From Paenibacillus sp. E222 (lineage in GTDB: Bacteria > Bacillota > Bacilli > Paenibacillales > Paenibacillaceae), in assembly GCF_013401555.1 (NCBI RefSeq), contig NZ_CP058552.1, positions 2,852,001 through 2,916,000 of the forward strand: DNA of 64,000 bases, read 5' to 3'. Below are positions 53,344 to 62,876 of the stretch, in pieces. Under the pieces are notes generated by a model. The model was not told where the DNA came from. It saw only the letters and a program-made list of their open reading frames with translations, and made no database searches. The position numbers were made by a program, and so were the translations under genes. Each line of letters begins with the position of its first letter. Within the stretch, counting starts at the first letter, position 1.

Positions 53344-53910
53344 ATGAAGCGTATAATGATCGTAGCGTTCGTTCTGCTGTTTATTACAGCCGGATTGGCG
53401 TTGGTACCGGATGGCCGAGCTTATGCCTGCAGCTGTGTAGAAGCGAATGCCCAAGAGAAACTGAAGACGTCCACGGCGGTTTTTACAGGTAAAGTGGTAA
53501 AGAAGGGCGGAACACAAATATTCAGCCCTGACAGGTTGAGAGCATATACCTTTGACGTGGACACTGCATGGAAGGGTGTTTCTTCTAAACGAATGACCGT
53601 CATGGGAAATGATGCCGGTTCGGAATCTTGTGGGATTCAATTGGAGAAAGACCAGTCCTATCTGATCTTTGCTTATCAGAATAAAATGGACAATAAACTG
53701 CATACGAATCTTTGCAGTGGCAATGTTTCCGTTGATCAAGCTGGAGACGCGTTGAAGCTGCTGGGAGCAGGAAAAGCAGTGAGTCAGGATGATTTTGGAG
53801 AAGCGGATCATGGAAGAAGTTGGTCATTTTATTTCATAATATATGGTGGGGTTATTCTATTGCTTATATTGGTAAGTGGCTGGATCTGGAGAAGGAAGAA
53901 GCGCGCCTGA
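53344..53910 (+). CDS. Secreted TIMP/NTR-like protein with C-terminal membrane anchor
   Basis: A 188-residue protein with a signal peptide (cleavage near GRAYA), a mature N-terminus starting CSCVEANAQEKL, an OB-like beta domain with further cysteines (ESCGIQ, NLCSGN), and a C-terminal transmembrane helix followed by WRRKKRA. The N-terminal C-x-C and cysteine spacing resemble the NTR/TIMP fold, which in animals inhibits metalloproteases; bacterial members are uncharacterised. AAGGGG precedes the ATG at 53344; an in-frame extension to 53281 lacks a binding site. Confidence 0.75.
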   Translation: MKRIMIVAFVLLFITAGLALVPDGRAYACSCVEANAQEKLKTSTAVFTGKVVKKGGTQIFSPDRLRAYTFDVDTAWKGVSSKRMTVMGNDAGSESCGIQLEKDQSYLIFAYQNKMDNKLHTNLCSGNVSVDQAGDALKLLGAGKAVSQDDFGEADHGRSWSFYFIIYGGVILLLILVSGWIWRRKKRA

Positions 53911-53962
53911 TGTTAAGATCTGATTCAAGGGGAAATGGTATAACGGGAACGAACGAAAAAAT

Positions 53963-54013
53963 AAATCCCCGTGTGGAACGTTTGAGATAAGCTCGCGTTC
54001 CATGCGGGGATTT
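53963..54013. terminator. Bidirectional terminator
   Basis: AAATCCCCG and TGGAACG pair with CGTTCCA and CGGGGATTT, with T/A tracts on both sides. It serves the TIMP-like gene and the convergent AraC gene. Confidence 0.8.
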
Positions 54014-54046
54014 TATACATTTGGTCGGATAATCGTACCGATTCAA

Positions 54047-54823
54047 TTAGTTTAACTGCAGCATATATTCATAAGCCGTGATCCCGAATACTCGTTTAAA
54101 GTGTCTGTTCAGATGAGTCAGATCAACAAAACCACATTCGGCTACAGCGGAGTAAACATCCTTGTGCGTTTCAATGGACTGTCTGGCACGCTCCACCTTG
54201 CAATTCAGAAAAAACTGGTAAGGTGAAATGCCGGCATGGGACTTGAACTCGCGGATAAATTGAAACTTGGACATGTTGAATTCTGCACACAGGTCGTCCA
54301 GCTTCAGCACATCTTCTATACTGCAAAACATCATTTCTTTCGCTTTTCGCACCAGATTGTCCTGAGGCCGCCATAGCTTGGTGTCCATTTCCGACTGGGA
54401 CAGCAGTTGCAACAGGTCAAAGAGCAGTTCACTGCACTTGGCTTCATCCTGTCCGTTTTGAACGGCATCATTCAGCATCAGGATGCTTCGTGCAAGCACA
54501 GGGTCATAGACAATCGGGCTATTAAAACGCAATTCCTTCTTCCCAAGAACCTCTTCGACCAAATCGGGCTTCAGATAAAGCATGACATAGTCTATGCCAG
54601 CCTTGTCATAGGAGCTTCCATCATGGGACTGTTCCCGGTTGAATAACATCACGCCGTTTTTGTGGGAGGCCTGATAGTGTCCGTCCAGATGGTATTGCTG
54701 AATACCGCGAAGCGTTACTCCAACCGCATATTCCTCGTGACAATGTTTTTTATAGGTGAAATCCGTAAAGCTGGCGGATAGAGCCAAGACGTCCTGTGAT
54801 TTCTTATAGTTAAACAATTCCAT
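54047..54823 (-). CDS. AraC-family regulator with N-terminal cupin-like domain
   Basis: A 258-residue soluble regulator. The N-terminal AraC-binding (cupin-like) domain contains KKHCHEEYAVGVTLRG and GHYQASHKNGVMLFN. Two C-terminal helix-turn-helix motifs (~165-258) have LDDLCAEFNMSKFQFIREFK and CGFVDLTHLNRHFKRVFG in parts. GGGAGGTG fixes the ATG at 54823. It follows the LysE-family exporter gene by 21 bp on the same strand, so it probably controls the exporter in response to its substrate. Confidence 0.9.
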   Translation of the reverse strand: MELFNYKKSQDVLALSASFTDFTYKKHCHEEYAVGVTLRGIQQYHLDGHYQASHKNGVMLFNREQSHDGSSYDKAGIDYVMLYLKPDLVEEVLGKKELRFNSPIVYDPVLARSILMLNDAVQNGQDEAKCSELLFDLLQLLSQSEMDTKLWRPQDNLVRKAKEMMFCSIEDVLKLDDLCAEFNMSKFQFIREFKSHAGISPYQFFLNCKVERARQSIETHKDVYSAVAECGFVDLTHLNRHFKRVFGITAYEYMLQLN

Positions 54824-54844
54824 GCTGTACACACCTCCCGCGCG

Positions 54845-55426
54845 TTAGATGATTCCCGAGACCATAATGGCTGAGTATATCAAAAAAAGAGCCATAAGGA
54901 TACTCACTGCTTTTTGATGACGATTGAGTAACGTTCTGAAGACGGAGCCAAATACGACCCAACTGGAATAGGCGAAGAAGCCGATGATGGTAATGATGAT
55001 TACGAACAAAAACGTGGACATGGTGCTGTCGTAGTACGGCAGCACATAGCTGGGAATAACTGTGAACGTGAACAGAACTACTTTTGGATTCACAAACTGC
55101 ATGATTAAACCGTTCAGAAACCCCGTAACTTGCTTCGATGCCGTCTCGGTGGAACCCATTTTATAGACTTGATAAGCCAGATATATCATATAAACACTAC
55201 CCACGATCTGCATCACTTGGAGAATGCCAGGCAATATCTCAGCGAGAAGGTGATTGAGAAGAGCAGAAGCAGCAAGTAACACGCCAAATGCAACGGTGGC
55301 TCCCCACACATACTCCATCGTTTTCCGGGGACCCACCTGCCCGACGGAAGTGAGAATCACAATATTGCTGGGGCCAGGTGTAAACGTAACGACAATACAA
55401 TAGATGAAAAAAGATGTAAGATTCAT
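54845..55426 (-). CDS. LysE/RhtB-family amino-acid exporter
   Basis: A 193-residue membrane protein with six hydrophobic segments and the LysE signature FTPGPSNIVILTSVGQVGPRK near the N-terminus, written here in part as TFTPGPSNIV. Conserved PKVVLFTFTVIP follows in the middle. Members export amino acids or derivatives. GGGGAGG lies just before the ATG with short spacing. It is in an operon with the AraC-type regulator. Confidence 0.9.
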   Translation of the reverse strand: MNLTSFFIYCIVVTFTPGPSNIVILTSVGQVGPRKTMEYVWGATVAFGVLLAASALLNHLLAEILPGILQVMQIVGSVYMIYLAYQVYKMGSTETASKQVTGFLNGLIMQFVNPKVVLFTFTVIPSYVLPYYDSTMSTFLFVIIITIIGFFAYSSWVVFGSVFRTLLNRHQKAVSILMALFLIYSAIMVSGII

Positions 55427-55561
55427 AGGGCCTCCCCAAGTTGTAGTTACATGATCATACTGCGGGGAGGCATTGGCTTATAGTACATTATTGCAGCAGA
55501 GTGCACATGAGCAGGAAAAGAAAGATGAATTCCGAATAGGGAGGGCTGTTTCCTTTTTACA

Positions 55562-55575
55562 TGATTGCGTTTACA
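55562..55575 (+). promoter_or_regulatory. Weak cre-like site before the sugar three-component genes
   Basis: TGATTGCGTTTACA matches the cre consensus at 12 of 14 positions, including the whole 3' half. It lies 48 bp before the binding-protein sensor gene. Confidence 0.4.
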
Positions 55576-55622
55576 ATTTAAGCAGAATGTTGACTGCGAC
55601 ACCACTTGAGGAAGTGAATGGA

Positions 55623-56630
55623 ATGAAAAAAATGCTGCTGGTTTATATTTTGCTAATCTCGGCGTTTGTATTGTATGTACTTCGGTTCGAATATTCCAGT
55701 CAGGTGAATGGCTCCTGGGAAGACCGGGGGCTACGCGGGGATATCGGCGAAACGTACATCATGATTACATTCCAGTCCGGCCTGGAATATTGGAAGAGTC
55801 CCTTGAAAGGTTTCGAGGATGCCGGGGATGCGCTTGGCGTAACCGTAGAATACCGTGGAGCGACCCGGTATGATGCGAAGGAGCAGACAACGGTGATTGA
55901 GCAGGCTATTGCACGCAAGCCCGCGGGAATCGCCATATCTGCCATCGACCCGCAATCGCTGATCCCGGCCATTAATAAAGCACTGGACGCGGATATACCG
56001 GTGGTGCTGTTTGATGCCGATGCACCGGGAAGCCGGGCGTATTCTTTTCTCGGGACGGACAATTACAGGGCGGGTGTGACGGCTGCTGATAAAATGGCCG
56101 AGCTGATGGCCCGTGAAGGTGAAGTCGCCGTGCTGACCCTGCCGGGGCAGCAGAATCATGAGGAACGGACCAAGGGGTTCCGCGATACGATTGAGCAGCG
56201 GTATCCCTCAATGAAGGTGGTTGAAGTCGCGGATGGACACGGAGATACGATCGTATCGAGAGACGAGACGCTTAGAATGATGAAGGCTCATCCGAAGCTG
56301 GCAGGGATTTTTGTGACCGAGGCGACCGGAGGGGCAGGTGCAGGTGAAGCTGTCCAAAATTCAAGTGAAGGCCGTTCGCTCAAAATTATATCCTTTGATA
56401 CCAACAAGGCTACACTGGATATGATTAAGAGCGGCACGATTTCGGCTACAATTGCGCAGGGAACCTGGAACATGGGATACTGGTCGCTTCAATATTTGTT
56501 CCATCTGCATCATCAGCTAACCGTACCTGCGCCATCCTCCTCCGGTGAGAATGCACCGCTGCCAGTGACGGTGGACACCGGAATTTCCGTGGTGACAAGC
56601 GTGAATGTGGATGATTATTATGCCAAATAA
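55623..56630 (+). CDS. Membrane-anchored sugar-binding sensor protein, XylFII-like
   Basis: A 335-residue periplasmic-binding-protein-fold (Peripla_BP_4) protein. The N-terminal hydrophobic stretch (MLLVYILLISAFVLYVL) lacks a lipobox cysteine, so it should stay as a membrane anchor. The two-lobed sugar-binding fold contains AISAIDPQSLIPAINKAL, VVLFDADAPGSR, FLGTDNYRAG and LPGQQNHEER. The following genes encode a YesM-type kinase and a YesN-type regulator. This order matches the XylFII-LytS-YesN three-component systems described in clostridia, in which the binding protein is a co-sensor, not a transport subunit. The ATG at 55623 has GAGG 11 bases upstream. Confidence 0.85.
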   Translation: MKKMLLVYILLISAFVLYVLRFEYSSQVNGSWEDRGLRGDIGETYIMITFQSGLEYWKSPLKGFEDAGDALGVTVEYRGATRYDAKEQTTVIEQAIARKPAGIAISAIDPQSLIPAINKALDADIPVVLFDADAPGSRAYSFLGTDNYRAGVTAADKMAELMAREGEVAVLTLPGQQNHEERTKGFRDTIEQRYPSMKVVEVADGHGDTIVSRDETLRMMKAHPKLAGIFVTEATGGAGAGEAVQNSSEGRSLKIISFDTNKATLDMIKSGTISATIAQGTWNMGYWSLQYLFHLHHQLTVPAPSSSGENAPLPVTVDTGISVVTSVNVDDYYAK

Positions 56631-58596
56631 ACAGAATCAGAATCAACAGAATAGTTCCTTGATACGGGCACCCATTCGTCTCTGGATGAAGAGGAGCCTG
56701 TACCGTTTGCGCTTACGCAATATGCAGCTGCGTTATCAGCTGATGCTGCTCTTTTTGTTATTTGCCATCGTACCTTCCGTAGGTCTGGGATTGTTAGTGA
56801 ACTGGACGGTGGAACGGATTGTTGAGCGACAGGTGGAGGGTCATACAATGCAGCTCATTGGCAAAGTGAATGAAGCACTCGACAGCAAGATGGAGAACCT
56901 GCAAAACATGACGTATCTGATTGCCTTTGATCCGGATATTATCGCTTTTATGCAAGGAAAAACAACATCGGATAACGATCCAGGTACCGGCACCGGCACC
57001 GACACAATTGCTTCCAAGAAGGAACGAAATGTGTCGGATCAGGATCAGCTGTATGGAATTAAGCAAACCTTGCAGGGCTTCACGACGTTGTATCCTGAGA
57101 TTGCCGGAATCGTTCTTGCTAATGGACGCGGTGACTATATCAGTAATGAGATGTACCCCCGTGGGAGGCAAAGCCTGACCCGGGAGGACTGGTACAGGAG
57201 GGCTGCGGCGAATCCGGGCATTTTTACAGTGCTGGGTCAGCCGCTGGATCGCAATATTACAACACACGTACAGTATAAGGATAATGAGATCGTATCCGTT
57301 GCCCGTTCCATAACGGATGAAGCCTCGGGACGTGTACTGGGCGTCATTATGATTGACCTCAAGCTGAGAACCGTCTCTCAGGCTGCAAGGAATGTCACTT
57401 TGGGGAAATCCGGTTATGTGATGGTGACGGATGCAGAAGGACGGAGCGTCTATATGCCGGAGCATCCGTTGGTGGAACAGATTCCCGCAGAATGGTTTCC
57501 ATCCGGTGACAGCGGGACGTTTAATGCTGAAGCGGACGGGAGGGAGCTGTTATTCCTCTATCAGTCCTCCGCGTTTACGGGGTGGAGAACGGTAGGCGTA
57601 TTTCCTGCACGGGAATCGACCACGGAGGTGCGTCAGATTCAGTTTTATGTGGTCAGCTTTGTGTTTGTGGTGTGTTTATTCGGTCTGAGCGCCTCCTTGT
57701 GGTTCTCGCGTTCCATTGCGCAGCCCATTTTCCGGCTTATGTCTTACATGCGCAGAGCGGAGACGGGCAATCTCATGGCGGGCCGCTGGAGCGACCGCGC
57801 CGATGAGATCGGTATGCTGGGCAGAAGCTTTAACCGAATGCTGGTTCAGATCCGGCAGCTTATATCCCTGAATGAACTGAAGGAACGGCAGAAAAGGGAG
57901 GCCGAAATGCGCAGCCTGCAGGAGCATATCAAACCTCATTTTTTATACAATACATTGGATACGATCCATTGGATGGCTCGCAAAGAAGGCGCGGACGATG
58001 TATCCGAGATGGTTGGCGCTCTCTCCAGACTGTTTCGCATCGGCCTTAGCAAAGGCAATGACTTCATCCCTTTGCATGCCGAGCTTGAGCATATAACCAG
58101 TTACTTGCAAATTCAACAGACCCGATACCGTGATCGTCTACAGTACGAATTGATCGTACCGGAGGATATGCGTGAGTTGTTTGTGCTCAAGCTGCTGCTC
58201 CAACCCCTCGTGGAAAATGCCATCTATCATGGAATCAAAGGCAGACGAGGGCCAGGCAAAATCCGGGTGGAGGCCAAAACAGAAAACGGAAAACTGGTGC
58301 TATTGGTTCAGGACGATGGAGCGGGCATGTCCGGTGAACGGCTTGCGGAGATGGAGCAGCTGCTAGCAGCGCCTTTGGAAAGTATGGAAACCGCGTCGTC
58401 GTCCGGGAAGGCTGGCAAGAGCTATGGCATGTTGAACGTACAGGCCCGTCTGCGGCTTTCCTTTGGTGAAGAATATGGCATTATGCTGGGCAGTAGAGAA
58501 GGAGAAGGCACCAGTGTGACGATCATTCACCCGCTGCTGCGGCAGCTTCCGCCAGCGGGTTCACTGGACAGGGAAGAGGGGGAGGAGATCGAATGA
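56620..58596 (+). CDS. YesM/LytS-type sensor histidine kinase
   Basis: A 658-residue kinase. TM1 is at ~38-60, a large extracellular dCache-like domain reaches ~335, TM2 is at ~340-360, then HAMP, His_kinase with phosphoacceptor H440 in HIKPHFLYNTLD, and HATPase_c (LVENAIYHGIKG, DDGAGM). It overlaps the preceding binding-protein gene by 11 bp and the regulator gene by 4 bp (ATGA). The start is uncertain: ATGs at 56605, 56611 and 56620 are in frame, none with a strong binding site. It probably senses sugar through the anchored binding protein upstream. Confidence 0.9.
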   Translation: MPNKQNQNQQNSSLIRAPIRLWMKRSLYRLRLRNMQLRYQLMLLFLLFAIVPSVGLGLLVNWTVERIVERQVEGHTMQLIGKVNEALDSKMENLQNMTYLIAFDPDIIAFMQGKTTSDNDPGTGTGTDTIASKKERNVSDQDQLYGIKQTLQGFTTLYPEIAGIVLANGRGDYISNEMYPRGRQSLTREDWYRRAAANPGIFTVLGQPLDRNITTHVQYKDNEIVSVARSITDEASGRVLGVIMIDLKLRTVSQAARNVTLGKSGYVMVTDAEGRSVYMPEHPLVEQIPAEWFPSGDSGTFNAEADGRELLFLYQSSAFTGWRTVGVFPARESTTEVRQIQFYVVSFVFVVCLFGLSASLWFSRSIAQPIFRLMSYMRRAETGNLMAGRWSDRADEIGMLGRSFNRMLVQIRQLISLNELKERQKREAEMRSLQEHIKPHFLYNTLDTIHWMARKEGADDVSEMVGALSRLFRIGLSKGNDFIPLHAELEHITSYLQIQQTRYRDRLQYELIVPEDMRELFVLKLLLQPLVENAIYHGIKGRRGPGKIRVEAKTENGKLVLLVQDDGAGMSGERLAEMEQLLAAPLESMETASSSGKAGKSYGMLNVQARLRLSFGEEYGIMLGSREGEGTSVTIIHPLLRQLPPAGSLDREEGEEIE

Positions 58597-59903
58597 AAAA
58601 GTTCAATACACAGACAACATGGACGTCAGCGGATGAGATGACAGCTTTGGCTACGACAGAGACAGGGAATTTGGAGAAGCGTTACCGGGTGCTGATTGCC
58701 GATGATGAGCCCATTATTCGGGAGGGGATTCGGGATTCAACCGACTGGACAGCACTGGGCATGGAGGTTGCCGGAGAAGCAGAGGATGGCGAGGAAGCGC
58801 TGGAACTGGCTAGAGGTCTGGGTGTGGATATCATCTTGGTTGATATGAACATGCCCTTTCTGAACGGGATCGATCTGATTCGCCGCCTTCAGGTCGACTG
58901 TCCGAATTGCCGCTGTGTGATCGTGTCCGGACATGATGAATTTGCTTATGCCCAGGAGGCGGTTCGGCTAGGGGTAGAGGATTATATTTTGAAGCCTGTA
59001 CAGGCAGAACAGCTGTATTCGGCGCTTGCACGTCTGCGTCAGCGGTTGGATGAAGAACGGAAGCGTACGGCGTATGTGAGACAGGCTGCGGATCAGATTG
59101 AACGCAATATCCCACTGCTGCGCCAACGCTTTTGTCTGGAGTGGCTGGAAGGACAGGCGGAGGAAAAGAAGCTGACCGAGCAGCTCTCGTTTTTGCGTCT
59201 GCCCTCTGCGCCGCCAGTGCAGATCGGAATCGTGCGTTGGCCTGCGGCAGAAGCAAGACAGACCATTATGCGGGAAAATGATCGTCAATTGTTCCTTTTT
59301 GCTGTGGAAAATATTATCAGTGAGCTGCTGACGGACCTGTCTCATGTACTGTTCAGGGAACCGAACGGGTTAATTGGCATATGTCTGTGGCAGGCGGCTT
59401 CGGCAGATATGGAGTCCACGATTGAACAGTCCGTCAGTTCCGCTCTGAACATTGCCGTTCACGTCCATATGGAGACGCACATGGGTACGTTGAAGGAAGC
59501 GCCGGATACCTATCGCGAGTGTCGTGAAGTTATATATGGACAAGCCCGTTTGTCCCCGCTGGTTCGCCGGGCACGCCAGCTTATTCAAGAGGACTATACG
59601 GATCGGAATCTGACGCTGGAGTCGCTCGCTTCCCGCCTGCAAGTATCTGCTGTGTATTTGAGCCGGGTGCTCAAGAAAGAGCTGAACGACTCCTTCGTGA
59701 CACTTGTCACGCATGCCCGCATCCGTAAGGCTGTGCAGCTGCTGGACTCTACGTCATTGCCTGTCCACCGGATTGCAGAGCATGTAGGGTACGATACGCA
59801 GCATTATTTTAGTACCGCGTTCAAAAAAACGATGGGCATCTCGCCTGTACAGTATCGCAAAGGCGGTGGTACAAGAGAGGGAGTCTCATCGGAGTGTGAA
59901 TAG
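58593..59903 (+). CDS. YesN-type response regulator with AraC DNA-binding domain
   Basis: A 436-residue regulator. An unusual N-terminal extension of about 30 residues precedes the receiver domain, whose phosphoacceptor is D84 in IILVDMNMPFLNG. A middle region (~165-325) of unclear fold follows, then the C-terminal AraC helix-turn-helix pair (~335-430, ending MGISPVQYRKGG). ATGA overlap with the kinase gene. The monosaccharide importer operon begins 315 bp downstream and is the likely target. Confidence 0.92.
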   Translation: MKKFNTQTTWTSADEMTALATTETGNLEKRYRVLIADDEPIIREGIRDSTDWTALGMEVAGEAEDGEEALELARGLGVDIILVDMNMPFLNGIDLIRRLQVDCPNCRCVIVSGHDEFAYAQEAVRLGVEDYILKPVQAEQLYSALARLRQRLDEERKRTAYVRQAADQIERNIPLLRQRFCLEWLEGQAEEKKLTEQLSFLRLPSAPPVQIGIVRWPAAEARQTIMRENDRQLFLFAVENIISELLTDLSHVLFREPNGLIGICLWQAASADMESTIEQSVSSALNIAVHVHMETHMGTLKEAPDTYRECREVIYGQARLSPLVRRARQLIQEDYTDRNLTLESLASRLQVSAVYLSRVLKKELNDSFVTLVTHARIRKAVQLLDSTSLPVHRIAEHVGYDTQHYFSTAFKKTMGISPVQYRKGGGTREGVSSECE

Positions 59904-59931
59904 GCTGGTTTAAAAAGGGTTTCTCATCAAG

Positions 59932-59972
59932 GGATTTGTTCTGCTTGTATCAAGCGGAGCGGGTCCTTTTTT
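59932..59972 (+). terminator. Terminator after the YesN-type regulator
   Basis: A 16-bp stem with several G-T pairs runs from GGATTTGTTCTGCTTG to CAAGCGGAGCGGGTCC, followed by TTTTTT. The rest of the 315-bp gap holds a cre-like box and presumably the importer promoter. Confidence 0.8.
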
Positions 59973-60158
59973 GTTGTTAGCCGATGTCTGAATGATTTAT
60001 TCCGTACAACAGGCCTGTTCTTCACCTGATCCTTGAACCCGTTGGTTACAAAAGTTAAAAATTTATAAAAAAGGTTCAAATGCAGCAAAGACCTTCCTGT
60101 TCCGTGATGATAAGATGGGTCTCAGACAGGAACAACAGCTTGTATGTATCGGATGCAT

Positions 60159-60172
60159 TGTAAGCGTTATCT
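60159..60172 (+). promoter_or_regulatory. cre-like CcpA site before the monosaccharide importer
   Basis: TGTAAGCGTTATCT matches the cre consensus at 13 of 14 positions. It lies about 47 bp upstream of the binding-protein start codon. Confidence 0.55.
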
Positions 60173-60218
60173 TATCATTCATTCAAGTCCGTATGATTTG
60201 AGGAAAGGGGAAGTTCAT

Positions 60219-61304
60219 ATGAAAAAAGGAGCACTGATCATCTGGCTGCTGGTGATGACCTTGATGCTCTCTGCCTGCAACCTGGCTGAGAGTGAAACTG
60301 GCAGCAAGGAAAAAGGGTATGTCGGCATCTCGATGCCAACGAAATCCTCCGAACGCTGGGTTGGCGACGGGGAGAACATGGTTCGTCTTTTTCAGGAGCA
60401 GGGGTATAAAACCGATTTGCAGTACGCAGAAGACGTGGTGGAGAATCAAATCTCACAGATTGAGAACATGATCACCAAGGGTGTGGACGTGATGGTGATT
60501 GCGTCTGTTGACGGCAATACGCTGACGGATGTCATCAAGAAGGCGCATGACCAGGGCATACAGGTCATTTCGTATGACCGCCTGATACGCAACACTCCCT
60601 ATTTGACGTATTACGCGACCTTTGACAATTTCAAGGTCGGCGTGCTCCAGGCGTCCTACATTGAACAGAAGCTGGGGCTCAAAGAGGGCAAAGGTCCTTA
60701 TAACATTGAGCTGTTTGGCGGTTCTCCAGATGACAACAACGCCTACTTCTTTTTCGACGGCGCGATGTCGGTCCTGAAGCCATACATGGATTCCGGCAAG
60801 CTGATTGTACGAAGCAAGCAGACCACGATGGCCCAGATTGCGACGCTGCGCTGGGATGGCGCCTTGGCCCAATCGCGAATGGATAATTTGCTCAGTGCCT
60901 ATTATTCGGCAGATAACCTGGATGCGGTGTTATCCCCGTATGACGGGATCAGTATCGGGATCATTTCATCGTTAAAAGGGGTTGGCTACGGGAAAGCGAA
61001 CAAGCCTCTGCCGGTGATTACCGGTCAGGATGCCGAACTGGCTTCGATCAAGTCCATTGTGGCCGGGGAACAGACTCAGACCATATTCAAGGACACCCGC
61101 AAGCTGGCGGAGAAGACGGTAGAGATGGCCAACAGCATATTACAAGGAAAAACGGCAGAAGTGAATGATGAAAAGTCATATAACAACGGGATAAAGGTGA
61201 TTCCTGCCTTTTTGCTTGACCCCATTTCTGTGGATCGCACCAACGTGGAGAAGGATATTGTGGGCAGTCAATATTACACGAAAGAAGAAATCGGACTGAA
61301 ATAA
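60219..61304 (+). CDS. Monosaccharide-binding lipoprotein, ChvE/XylF-like
   Basis: A 361-residue periplasmic-binding-protein lipoprotein with lipobox MLSAC (C20). The mature protein has [36 protein letters not shown] and [14 protein letters not shown], matching the ChvE/XylF group that binds xylose, glucose, arabinose and similar sugars. AAAGGGGAAG precedes the ATG at 60219. It is the first gene of a binding protein-ATPase-permease operon of the CUT2 type and follows the XylFII-LytS-YesN-like genes. Confidence 0.92.
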   Translation: MKKGALIIWLLVMTLMLSACNLAESETGSKEKGYVGISMPTKSSERWVGDGENMVRLFQEQGYKTDLQYAEDVVENQISQIENMITKGVDVMVIASVDGNTLTDVIKKAHDQGIQVISYDRLIRNTPYLTYYATFDNFKVGVLQASYIEQKLGLKEGKGPYNIELFGGSPDDNNAYFFFDGAMSVLKPYMDSGKLIVRSKQTTMAQIATLRWDGALAQSRMDNLLSAYYSADNLDAVLSPYDGISIGIISSLKGVGYGKANKPLPVITGQDAELASIKSIVAGEQTQTIFKDTRKLAEKTVEMANSILQGKTAEVNDEKSYNNGIKVIPAFLLDPISVDRTNVEKDIVGSQYYTKEEIGLK

Positions 61305-61325
61305 AAAGTGAAAGGAGCACATCCC

Positions 61326-62876
61326 ATGGCCGGAATAATTCTGGAAATGAAGGGCATCACCAAAACATTTCCCGGTGTAAAAGCGCTGGAAAATGTCAAT
61401 CTCAAGGTCAGAGAAGGCGAGATTCATGCGTTATGCGGTGAGAATGGCGCAGGCAAATCCACGCTGATGAAGGTGCTTAGCGGTGTATATCCGCACGGAA
61501 CGTATGAAGGGGATATTTTATTTCAGGGCAAAACGTGTGAGTTCAAGGACATCAAGCAAAGCGAGGATCTGGGGATTGTCATCATCCATCAGGAGCTGGC
61601 GCTCATTCCCTACCTTTCAATTGCGGAAAATATCTATCTGGGCAACGAGCGTACTAGCAAAGGCATTATCAACTGGAAAGAAACGTTTGTAGGTACAAGG
61701 GAATTACTCGGCAAGGTGGGCCTGAATGAAAATCCGAACACCCTGGTTTCCAGCATCGGTGTGGGTAAGCAGCAGCTGGTTGAAATTGCGAAAGCGCTCT
61801 CCAAAAAGGTGCGACTGCTCATTCTGGATGAGCCTACCGCGGCGTTGAACGAGGATGACAGTGAAAATCTGCTTCAGCTGATGCTGGAATTCAAGAAGCA
61901 GGGCATCGCCTGTATTCTCATTTCGCACAAGCTGAACGAGGTGTCGAAGGTGTCGGATTCAGTGACCATACTGCGGGACGGCAAGACAATCGAGACACTG
62001 GATATGAAAAAGGACAAAGTGACTGAAGACCGGATTATTAGCGGGATGGTAGGGCGTGATCTGACCAGCCGTTATCCGGAGCGTCATGCGAGCATTGGTG
62101 AAGTCATCCTGGAAGTGAAGGATTGGACCGTATATCACGAGCATCATGCCGACCGGAAGGTGCTGGATCAGATCAATATGAACATCAGACGAGGCGAGAT
62201 TGTAGGCATTGCCGGTTTGATGGGAGCAGGGCGCACGGAGCTTGCGATGAGCATATTTGGCAAATCCTATGGTCGCAGCATATCGGGCCAGCTCATCAAA
62301 GAGGGCAAGCCCATTCAGAACAACAGCGTCACGGAGGCGATTCAGAACGGCTTCGCTTACGTGACAGAGGACCGCAAGGAATATGGTCTGATTCTGATGG
62401 ACGATATCAAGCGGAACATTTCCCTGACGGGTCTTGGCAAGCTGACCAAAAATGCGGTGGTGAATGAACGGGAGGAAGTGCTGGTAGCCGAGGATATGAA
62501 AAAAAGCATGAATATCAAGGCACCTAGCATTTTGCAGAAAACCGGCAATCTGAGCGGAGGGAACCAGCAGAAGGTGGTGCTGAGCAAATGGATTTTTGCC
62601 GGACCGGATATTCTCATTCTGGATGAACCGACACGCGGCATCGATGTCGGAGCCAAATTCGAAATTTATACCATTATTCATCGGCTGGCCGCTGAGGGCA
62701 AGGGTGTGCTGGTGATCTCATCCGAGCTGCCGGAGGTACTGGGCCTGTGTGACCGAATCTATGTGATGAATGCCGGACGAATCACGGGAGAAGTCAGCCG
62801 GGAAGAAGCATCGCAGGAAACGTTGATGAGATATATGACCAAGTCAGGAGGCGGGAAGCATGGAAATGTTAACTAG
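61326..62876 (+). CDS. Monosaccharide ABC transporter ATPase, GguA/XylG-like
   Basis: A 516-residue tandem ATPase of the CUT2 family. Both halves are ABC modules. The N-terminal one has Walker [10 protein letters not shown], signature [15 protein letters not shown] and Walker [12 protein letters not shown]. The C-terminal one has a degenerate Walker A ([10 protein letters not shown], common in this family), signature LSGGNQQKV and Walker [24 protein letters not shown] fixes the ATG at 61326. Its 3' end overlaps the permease gene by 17 bp. It is closest in pattern to GguA/MmsA of multiple-sugar importers. Confidence 0.95.
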   Translation: MAGIILEMKGITKTFPGVKALENVNLKVREGEIHALCGENGAGKSTLMKVLSGVYPHGTYEGDILFQGKTCEFKDIKQSEDLGIVIIHQELALIPYLSIAENIYLGNERTSKGIINWKETFVGTRELLGKVGLNENPNTLVSSIGVGKQQLVEIAKALSKKVRLLILDEPTAALNEDDSENLLQLMLEFKKQGIACILISHKLNEVSKVSDSVTILRDGKTIETLDMKKDKVTEDRIISGMVGRDLTSRYPERHASIGEVILEVKDWTVYHEHHADRKVLDQINMNIRRGEIVGIAGLMGAGRTELAMSIFGKSYGRSISGQLIKEGKPIQNNSVTEAIQNGFAYVTEDRKEYGLILMDDIKRNISLTGLGKLTKNAVVNEREEVLVAEDMKKSMNIKAPSILQKTGNLSGGNQQKVVLSKWIFAGPDILILDEPTRGIDVGAKFEIYTIIHRLAAEGKGVLVISSELPEVLGLCDRIYVMNAGRITGEVSREEASQETLMRYMTKSGGGKHGNVN

